Positions 56,735 through 64,000 of a stretch of 64,000 nucleotides of DNA are shown here, piece after piece. Numbering within the stretch: the stretch's first letter is position 1; every line of letters begins with the position of its first letter. This DNA comes from Arbacia lixula. Its lineage: Eukaryota > Echinodermata > Echinoidea > Arbacioida > Arbaciidae. The position numbers and the translations under genes are program-made. The notes under the pieces were generated by a model. That model was not told the DNA's origin. It worked only from the letters and a program-made list of their open reading frames with translations, and did no database searches. The stretch covers positions 1,512,322 to 1,576,321 of the forward strand of contig OZ022596.1 of NCBI GenBank assembly GCA_963669155.1. Direction: 5' to 3'.

Positions 56735-56815
56735 GGAATTCCTATGAAATTTTCGCTTTCCTCCATACATTAATGAATCATTATGAATTACAATTCCCCA
56801 AGATGTAAATTACTG
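56735..56815. repeat. direct repeat flanking the DUF829 last exon, 3' side
   Basis: CGCTTTCCTCCATACATTAA and the following TTCCCCAAGATGTAAATTAC recur at 57129-57217. The two copies bracket the exon 56891-57076. Confidence 0.8.
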
Positions 56816-56890
56816 CTGAGTTTCTCTAACTGAACGTGCGGCAGCTTTGCAGTGTCAGCTTGCCCATAAAGCCGTATAGATGCTCTCCTC

Positions 56891-57076
56891 CTACTCGTCA
56901 CTGTGGTTCGCAAAGTGGTGAGCTCTGCAACACTTGACGTCAAGGTCGCTCTCCAGATACTTGCGCCACTGCTCGACCAACTCGTCGTTTTCCTTGGCCG
57001 TGGCGATCGGGTCATCGTGAGAGAAGAGGTTCCGGGCAGGCGCCTTGACCGGGCGGCCAGTGAAGATCTCATTCAC
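56891..57076 (-). CDS. TMEM53/DUF829-like protein, last recognised exon
   Basis: After the acceptor CCTTCAG/GTG the - strand encodes NEIFTGRPVKAPARNLFSHD then DPIATAKENDELVEQWRKYL and CCRAHHFANHSDE, ending at TAG (56891-56893). The pattern FSHDDPIAT...W..YLE...C..AHHFANHSDE matches the DUF829/TMEM53 family, in which Asp of SHDDPI and the late His complete a hydrolase-like triad. The family is an alpha/beta hydrolase fold found at the nuclear membrane in vertebrates; the chemistry is unsettled. Beyond the TAG another frame gives LYGFMGKLTLQSCRTFS, a plausible natural C-terminus, so there may be a frameshift close to the stop. The gene is either decaying or mis-sequenced here. Confidence 0.65.
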   Translation of the reverse strand: MNEIFTGRPVKAPARNLFSHDDPIATAKENDELVEQWRKYLESDLDVKCCRAHHFANHSDE

Positions 57077-57128
57077 CTGAAGGACAATGCAGAACAATAG
57101 GACCGTTAATAAATTCTGCTTTGTTTCT

Positions 57129-57217
57129 TTGGAAATTCTTATGGAATTCTCGCTTTCCTTCATACATTAATGAATCATTATGAATTATGATTCCCCAAGA
57201 TGTAAATTACTGCTGAG
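57129..57217. repeat. direct repeat flanking the DUF829 last exon, 5' side
   Basis: About 85 bp matching 56735-56815 at roughly 90 per cent, in the same orientation, within the intron. Confidence 0.8.
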
Positions 57218-57492
57218 CTTATGCCTTGTAAAATGTTAGAAATATGTGGCTTGTTTGAGACCAAGTCTCCGCGAGACTAGACGGGTCTCCGAGAAGTCAT
57301 CGTGAATTCGAATGTGTTTGATTTGTTTTCAAGTCTCCTGTAAGTCTCTGTAATTTATTTATGCTGTCCTTGCGACATCTCCACCAATGAGACGGACCTT
57401 CAACTCTTACATTACCATTCCCTGAAAACCACATTGGCTTACTACACACCTTCACGCCAATGCTCACGAGAGAGTTCACTCTCCAAGCTCAC

Positions 57493-57891
57493 CTTGACGA
57501 TGCTATCCATGGTGTACTTGTTGGTCAGCCAATAGTAGGTCTCTGCAACCCTTTTGATGACAAACTGCGTAAAGGAGTTGATGGCGGCCTGCGAGTAGAT
57601 ACCCTCGTAGCTATCCCTGGAGAGCATACAACTGTACAGGATCTGATCAACGATGCGGTAACGCGCGCACCGACGCATAGGCCTATAACGGCTACTCCGC
57701 TCCGCAGACGCGCGCTTCTTCTCCCTCTGATGCATCCATCAGGTCGAGCATCTCGGCGTACACGTGGCTGCTGACGGAGAAGCCATGGACCAGGAGAGGG
57801 CGTGTGTCGCCGTCCGTGACATAATCCAGGATCTCCCGCGCGATCTCCTTGGCGTTGGCGGGCGAGACGATGTCGATGGGTCGCGTCGAAT
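57493..57891 (-). pseudogene. TMEM53/DUF829-like protein, upstream exon (frame broken)
   Basis: Acceptor TTCTAG/ATT, donor GTCAAG/GTGAGC. The first part reads DSTRPIDIVSPANAKEIARE then LLVHGFSVSSHVYAEMLDLM, with the nucleophile-elbow-like VHGFSV of DUF829. The second part, in another frame, reads RYRIVDQILYSCMLSRDSYE then SQAAINSFTQFVIKRVAETY and DSIVK, joining in phase 0 to VNEIF of the next exon. The switch lies between about 57690 and 57735. An unrecognised micro-intron, an assembly indel or a real frameshift could explain it. The upstream N-terminal exon was not found. Confidence 0.6.
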
Positions 57892-58039
57892 CTAGAACTA
57901 AAGATAATATATAATATTGAAACATGTATTACATCAACATATGACTTAGCATAGGAAAGTATAAATAGTGACTGATCGGCAATAGCGACGATTAATAAAA
58001 ATCGACACAACATGTGTATTGCAGAGATGTAAGTATAAG

Positions 58040-58070
<31 letters not shown>

Positions 58071-59109
58071 AAGAACGACACAACTAACACTTGAGTATGA
58101 TATAAGTGTCGAACAGTTCATCTAAAAAAGATTATACAATTCAAGTTTCCCTAATGTGGATTACAGAATTTGAGGAGGATTATAAATCAGAAATAAATCA
58201 ATATGCTAACTACATCCTCGGGATAATTTCCCTACTTTTTATGAAAAGCGAACTTCTTTAACGTGCCAATGGTGTGACTCTCCTTTGCACGGGATCGACG
58301 GTTTAAAGTCTCCTCCGAAAGACTAGGCAATTGGAATAAAATACATTGTCCAAGGGTATACATGTTGTGATTGGGACACGAGCAGTTTCCCACTTAATAT
58401 CTAGTGTAAAGATTGATCTTCTTTAGAAAGTTTATAAAACATAATCGCAAAATATCTCTAAATAATGTCTTGAAGTCAGGACAATCAAAAAATTAATACG
58501 AATATTTGCAAGTTCAACACATTCAAGGAGAATGTGTTTAATTGTTAGTGTATAATTGTTAAGAATTCCATATGCATTGAGGTGGATTTTTTCCTGCAAA
58601 TAAATATGCATGAGTCAAATGAGAATGCCCAATACGAGCACGGGTCAAGTATAAACAATGCAGAAAAGGGTTTACCCATAAAAGCCTCAGTGGCTTGATA
58701 AATTGGGTACACCTGTGTAAAAAAGAACATGCAGATAAATAAAATAATTACAACGGGGAGCTAAAGCTGTTAACTTATTTTTTCTATGTTGCGCCAGGTA
58801 AAGAGTATTTAGAGAGGAGGAATGCTGTTTGTCACACTGTGGGGTTCGTCATAAATAAGATAAATAAAGAATAAAAATCGGAACTAATGTTTATGAAGTT
58901 TCAAAATGAAACTTTAATTATAAGGAATGCATGAAATAATCAGATTATAATTAAGCGCAATAACATACACATAGCAATTGAATTGAACAGTGAAATGTTG
59001 CCTCAGTACAATAATCTTTAAATAGGAATGAGGATGGATAAACAATAAAATATTTTCCGATTGACCCTGTCTACTCGTCATATATATATATCAAAAGTAA
59101 TGAATTGAA
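57892..59109. other. no gene recognised; (TTGA)n tract
   Basis: A GATTGATTGATT tract of seven units lies at 58043-58070. The rest is AT-rich without recognised coding blocks. Confidence 0.5.
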
Positions 59110-59316
59110 TTATGGGTTTATGTCAAACTTTCTTCGGTACAGATATGGCTGGTTGATAATGTTCAGCGCAGTGTGCAGCGTCAATACAACCCGGTTGCCT
59201 TGAAGCGCGAATTCATGAAAAGACCCGCTGTCGAGGTTACACGGTAGGCCGTCGATGCCCGAGCTGAGGTGGTTATAGTTGCGATCCTTGATGCTCGGCG
59301 ACGTCGATGAGAGAGA
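59110..59316 (-). CDS. candidate terminal exon, unknown protein
   Basis: Between a good acceptor on the - strand (GGTTTCCTAG/TCTC, exon base 59316) and TAA at 59110-59112 there are 69 codons with no stop, in phase 0. The sequence is markedly GC-rich compared with its surroundings (SLSSTSPSIKDRNYNHLSSG; HEFALQGNRVVLTLHTALNI; NQPYLYRRKFDINP). I do not recognise the family. It ends 1.2 kb upstream of the DUF829 exons, so it would belong to a different transcript or an alternative end. Confidence 0.3.
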   Translation of the reverse strand, partial: SLSSTSPSIKDRNYNHLSSGIDGLPCNLDSGSFHEFALQGNRVVLTLHTALNIINQPYLYRRKFDINP

Positions 59317-60089
59317 CTAGGAAACCGAACAGTTACCGCCCGGTCTGGGTGCAAGGCACGTGATGGCTGAACCCTTGATTACGGCTGAAATATAGTTACA
59401 CCGCATCATAAGTATATATTCAACCCAGGCCAAGTATAACATGTATAACTTTAACTTTATATCTTGTAAGGCACACGACATCTTAAAAGGACAATAATCA
59501 CACCATTTGGTTTACCAAATAGACTTCGCAAAAAAAAAAAAGAATGATTCATACCTCTGCTATGTAGGCCTACAATACTTCCATTTAACTAGCAACCATT
59601 ACTTATGACCGCTTGTTAACAAAATGCCTAAATTGCATAAATCATTGATTATCCAAACATATAGCCACGCTAAAGTAGTTCTCATTTTCATCCCAATATA
59701 AATATATGCCGTTAATACACGGTGGTACCAATCAATGAGAAATACCCAACAATATAGGCTTCTTCAAAGTTCGACATGGCTGACATAAAATGGCCGACTT
59801 TTGTTCCTTGCCAAAAGAGGGCATTTATGACATTTGACTACTAATTAAACACATTTCAGTTTTTGCTGAAAAATACATACGTTCAGTTTCCGAACTAGAA
59901 GAAATCATTCAATTTGAAATGGTAATTTTCGTGTCAGAAATGGTTTGCATTTAAAATGTTCACTTTAGTTGAAAGCACTGATTTTTAGAAAGCCAAACTT
60001 CAATCTGAAAGACTTGCCTATACAGAAATTAAACAGTTGTAGACCCCCCCCCCCCCCCCCGCCCGCGAACTGGCATGTTTCAGACTTAC
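59317..60089. other. no gene recognised
   Basis: AT-rich; a C run at 60043-60060. Confidence 0.5.
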
Positions 60090-60480
60090 AGTTATTTTGA
60101 AGAATTGAAGACCCTGTTGCCTGCCTCCCGGAGGAATTTGTGTCCACACGACGGCCGTCTGCACTTCCCGCTCATGACAGCAGAAACAGTGTAGCTAAAG
60201 TTGGGGCGGATACACTCACTCTCATGCAGCAAGTCCCCAGACTTCCCCCGACTCTCTCCCGCACACAGGACTCCTCCCCGTGGGTGACAAAACAGGTCTT
60301 TCGTCAATCACGACAAAATAGCTTCTCACACCACTCCCTCAAACTCATGTACTCTCGGACCCTCGTTCCATCATACCAATCATGTTCTCCCATTATGTGC
60401 TCACGTCACTTACTATTACATAATACCCTTAGGGCAAAATCAGGCAAACCAAAAAAACGCGGGTAACAATACATTAGGCA
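60090..60480 (-). other. GC-richer block, possible noncoding first exon
   Basis: Higher GC than the neighbours, with a strong donor on the - strand (AACT/GTAAGT at 60089). Short frames only. It could be the promoter and first exon of a - strand gene; this is inference. Confidence 0.2.
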
Positions 60481-60744
60481 CGGCTCCTATAGCTGCGAAA
60501 AGGATAGACCAAAGAATTAAGAATGCGATGCATCCAGCGCGCCACAGAGCCTAGGTTACCTTTATTATAAAACATATGGTATAAGGGCTTTTAGAAGATG
60601 AGTCGAATTAACTCGGCCATGTGGTGTTTAAAGCTATTACAAAAGAAACAAATTACTGAGCAACGTGGCTTCCATTGCCAGTGAGTTAACCTTTGTAATT
60701 TGTCTTACATTTTATTTTTGACACTGTTTACAAGTTGATTTTAA

Positions 60745-61289
60745 AGGTGATATTCAAAGAAAATCCAAAAATATGAAGATATTTATTTACAGAAAGCTTA
60801 TAAGCCATACAATGAGGTCGGATGACATTCAAACAATATATCACTTTCCAAAAAGCGAAATTAGGGTGAAAACAATCACCGTATTCTCGGGGACAAATTT
60901 GCCCTACTGTCATCCGAAACGGCCTTTAGGTCTGACGTAAGAAAAGGGATGCGTTATTGTGCATCAAACATGCCAATCTGCGGCTTCTTGTCCGCCAGAA
61001 GCATCATGCATTGTTAATGAAACTGTGATGGCAGTTGCTAGTGGATTAACAGGTGTGATGCACAATGGTCATTGTGAAGCGTATCCCGGCTGTGACGTAC
61101 ACACAACGCCACTTTCCCTGAGGCGATTTCGTAGGTCAGGAAGAGAGTCAATTTAGTCAAATTTGACTTTCATTAAACACAAAACTGAACACTTTCATGG
61201 CATGTTAGCTGCGTAAATTGCTTTAATAACTCATTCAATTATAAAATAAACTATATTTCTTTGATTTTTATTTCCTATGAATATCACCT
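60745..61289. mobile_element. TTAA-flanked MITE, AGGTGATATTCATAG family, copy 2
   Basis: TTAA at 60741-60744 and 61290-61293; same length and sequence as 38492-39034 with scattered substitutions. Confidence 0.85.
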
Positions 61290-61570
61290 TTAAAAGAATT
61301 ACGAAACTAAGCATTCTGAATGTGGGCTGGTAATGAATTCTACATTACTGGACCTAAGCAACGGGCTGATTTGGAAAAGAGTATTTTGTATTTAACTTTC
61401 CACATGTGGAATTTAACAGGTTGAAGGGTATTGTACCGATGAATTTCAGCATTCAATGAAACACGTACATCAGACAAGAAGATTTGAAAAGTATCTACGC
61501 ATTAAACAGGCAATTTCCATCGTATTTATATCAAAAACATTAAACAACGTTCGAACAGGGGTAACAAAGA

Positions 61571-62250
61571 TCTAAAGCGTGCTCATGAATGTCAAAAGCA
61601 TTCCATAATCATGACAATGCTTTGATGTTCCATGTGCCGGGCCGACATTTAGCTGTTGTCAACTTGAAAAATAAATTTCTTTAATTGACCATTTGTCTCT
61701 AGAAGCTTTGTTTTTGACAATTTTGTTTGCAAATTATAAGGAAGTTAAGTACAGATTATGACAGATCCTTTACACTGCTTTTGTTTCGAAAAGTAATGAG
61801 GAATCATTAAAAAATCTGACATATAAGATATTTGTATTACTTACAAAATTGACCAATTTCCTCACTTTCCGACATCTTGTGCATTTGTGGGATTCAACCA
61901 TTCTGGAAATGATATATTAAGCTCTGTAATATCATCAACGGTGTTTGTATGCGTTTGCGTGCAGCGGAGATATTTTACTTGGAAATCTTGTTTATTTGTG
62001 TTTGCTGATACCAGGGATGTGTTATGGAAGGATATGAAGCAACTTTCTCTCTCTGAACCCATGTGCCGAGCCGCTGAAAAGTTATGTGTTCTCAACAGGT
62101 GCTGTTCAGGTGTTTGAACAATTACGAACATGATTGCGTGGCAACGGCTTCTCAGAGAGAACAAAAGAAATGTACTGTCTCATTTCGCTTGTCCCCTTCT
62201 GTTAATGGCAGTAATACTTCCATGAGCATAACAGGTATCAGCAAACACAA
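61571..62250. repeat. dispersed repeat family 'CAGGGATGTG', rearranged copy
   Basis: 61571-62012 corresponds to the second part of the family but in reverse orientation; 62012-62235 is the first part in forward orientation. The junction is marked by GTTTGCTGATACC (left) and GGTATCAGCAAAC (right), inverted copies of each other. Confidence 0.65.
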
Positions 62251-62389
62251 ACAAACAATATTTTTACATAACTCTCTTTCATCCTTCATCCTCCCTCCCC
62301 CATTCACCTCTTGCTGATTCCTCATATCCACGATTTCACCTCTCCGTTTTCTTCTGGGCCCTCTCATTTTAACTCTCGTTTGTTCATTG

Positions 62390-62690
62390 TATTTCCCCCA
62401 TCTCTCTAAAGACATACATTCTCCAAACGCACGGACACACACTCACTCATACATGTCTATGCCCTTCCCCCCTCCCCCCCCCCCCCCATCCACACACACA
62501 CACCCCTTTCGCGCGCTCTCGCTCTCACTTCTGGCTTTATTTCTTTCTTTGCTGTCTCCCACTTTATCCTAACCCATCCCAATCATAATGTCTCTTGTTT
62601 CTCACATTTAATCCTATACTCTTCCAGATCGACCCCCCCCCCCCCAACGCACTCACACATACGCCGAGCCACACACACATCCCAATAACT
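62390..62690. repeat. CA-, CT- and C-rich low-complexity sequence
   Basis: ACACACTCACTCATAC and ACACACACACACCCC stretches with C runs at 62470-62487 and 62632-62645. Confidence 0.8.
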
Positions 62691-62749
62691 GCCGTCCACA
62701 GTGATATACGCACGTATGATTTTGGCCCCGGGTAGCTCCCGCGCACTGG

Positions 62750-63200
62750 ATTTTAACCAAACTTGATATGACTCATCCTAAGGTAATAGGGATCGTTAGT
62801 TGTTAAATTTGGGGTGCACAAGCGGCAAGTGGCTGGCCGGGGAAGGGGGATAACCCCCAAAACGCCCCAGGGGGGAAACTTTCTTTTATATTTTTAATAC
62901 TTTTTCTCAAAAATTAATAACTGAGACCATCGTTAGGTACTAGGGACCCTAAGTTGTTAGAATGGGGGTACACAAATGGCAAGGACCTGGGAGGGGGTAT
63001 CCCCCCCCCCCCGACAAAAAATTCCCCATTGGGCAACTTCCCCTTATTCTTGACTTTTTCAGAAGGTTGAACAACGGGATTTTAATCAAACTTGATAAGA
63101 ATCATCATTAGGTATTAGGGACCTTAAGTTCTTCACATGGTGGTATGCAAGTGGCAAGAGGCGGGGGGAGCCCCCCCCCCCCCCCATTTTTCTCTGACAA
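62750..63200. repeat. imperfect tandem repeat, about 145-170-bp unit, three copies
   Basis: Each copy holds a GGTA(C/T)TAGGGA(C/T)C-like block, AAGTTGTTA or similar, GGGGTACACAAATGGCAAG or similar, and then a G- or C-rich end. Starts near 62752, 62925 and 63080. Confidence 0.65.
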
Positions 63201-63364
63201 TGGGAAAGATTTGGTACAACTGGGGAATCCATCTGACATTAACTAGCTACAACACATCCCCTCCCCAACCACCTCTGAAATGCTCCTTGCGGTTCAACAT
63301 TTTAAGAAAAAAAAAGGAATGTTTTCTCGAATGTATCCAAACTGTACTCATCTGATGAGAAGAC

Positions 63365-64000
63365 AAGGAGGATCCAAGATGGCGTCCAAAATGGCTGCTA
63401 AAGCCATGTATTTAGCTTTATTCTGTTCTATTTTTACCTACAAGCACTAAATTTGGTACATAGGTTGATGATTATGAACTCAACAAAATTAGATATATCT
63501 AGAAGCACTTAAAGATGGCTCGTCCCTTTTTATTTGCAAACTTCATCAAAGCTTGCACATAATTTAGCACGTGTCTTTGGGATACTAAGTGTGAAATTCT
63601 AAGGTCAGAGGTGCTATAACTCCCGTAGGATAAATAAAATCTAACTAGTTTTCACTTAGATTTTACTTTTTTCGTGGTACGATCAATTACCGAAGATTAT
63701 TTCCTCAAAACCGAATATCACGCTTTGTCGCTTCCAGGGAAGGGTTATATAGTCACTCTCTCTCAAATGATGACAAAGTCAGAGAACTTTCAGAACTAGG
63801 TCCGCAAAAGGGACGGGCTACCTTTAAACATGTGTCCTTAAGATGCCGTTTTCAAGTAGGCGTCCAAAGTGTCTGCCAACGCAATGTTTTTAGCTATACA
63901 GGTGTATTCTGTTTTACTAGATGGCAGTCAATCTGATATATTAATCTTTATTCCCTCCAATTTGTTTCATTTGATCGAGATATGTTCATAGTGAGGGCAT
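63365..64000. repeat. repeat with CCAAGATGGCGTCCAAAATG block, two diverged copies
   Basis: The block at 63373-63430 (GGCGTCCAAAATGGCTGC, TGTATTTAGCTTTATTCTGT) is echoed at about 63840-63920 (GGCGTCCAAAGTGTCTGCC, ATGTTTTTAGCTATAC). Its extent beyond the window is unknown. Confidence 0.5.

Noticed and set aside
1-64000. CRISPR arrays, operons, prokaryotic or defence-type gene clusters
   Set aside because: Nothing of the kind. The exon-intron structure and LINE content show an animal nuclear genome.

Overview
The window is a gene-poor, repeat-dense, AT-rich stretch of an animal nuclear genome. It has small exons with GT/AG introns, several families of non-LTR retrotransposons (Tx1/L1, RTE-like, CR1/L2-like, Penelope-like), many hairpin MITEs, long homopolymeric G/C runs and frequent TAGGCCTA-type words. 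Together these suggest a marine deuterostome invertebrate. An echinoderm such as a sea urchin is my best guess, from general impression rather than a diagnostic gene.

Only one host gene can be modelled with confidence. It is a five-exon SLC16/monocarboxylate-transporter-like major facilitator gene on the + strand (coding exons 6659-6875, 32925-33068, 35260-35442, 35792-36973, 38351-38484; 619 residues, all junctions phase 1). Its first intron is about 26 kb as assembled. A second, partial host gene lies on the - strand at 56891-57891. It encodes a TMEM53/DUF829-like alpha/beta hydrolase-fold protein in two exons that do not hold one reading frame. An unplaced terminal-exon candidate lies at 59110-59316 (-).

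Intron 1 of the transporter contains two near-identical copies of one sequence, 7046-18270 (unit A) and 18967-26056 (unit B), separated by exactly 200 Ns. They differ mainly by whole insertions. Unit A carries an RTE-like 3' fragment into which a 4.4-kb Tx1-type LINE has inserted, and ends in a Penelope-like 3' end cut by the gap. Unit B carries a 732-bp transposon with 7-bp target duplications and has the empty sites for the others. The simplest reading is that two allelic contig ends were laid end to end, so the true intron may be nearer 14 kb. A real tandem duplication is the alternative.

Region by region: 1-6600 is intergenic with fold-back elements, a (CA)n tract, a TTAA-flanked MITE and an old reverse-transcriptase fragment abutting exon 1. 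6.6-38.5 kb is the transporter and its intronic repeats. 38.5-56 kb is intergenic and filled with TTAA-flanked MITEs, a tandem hairpin array, LINE tails, LTR remnants and a Tc1/mariner fragment. 56.2-60.5 kb holds the DUF829 gene, the orphan exon and a degenerate minisatellite. 60.7-64 kb is repeats again. No operon, CRISPR array, functional RNA gene or undescribed multi-gene system was seen. The most informative signals are the assembly/haplotype structure, the nested LINE with its empty site, the triple TTAA hairpin array, and the transporter stop codon lying only seven bases from a MITE.
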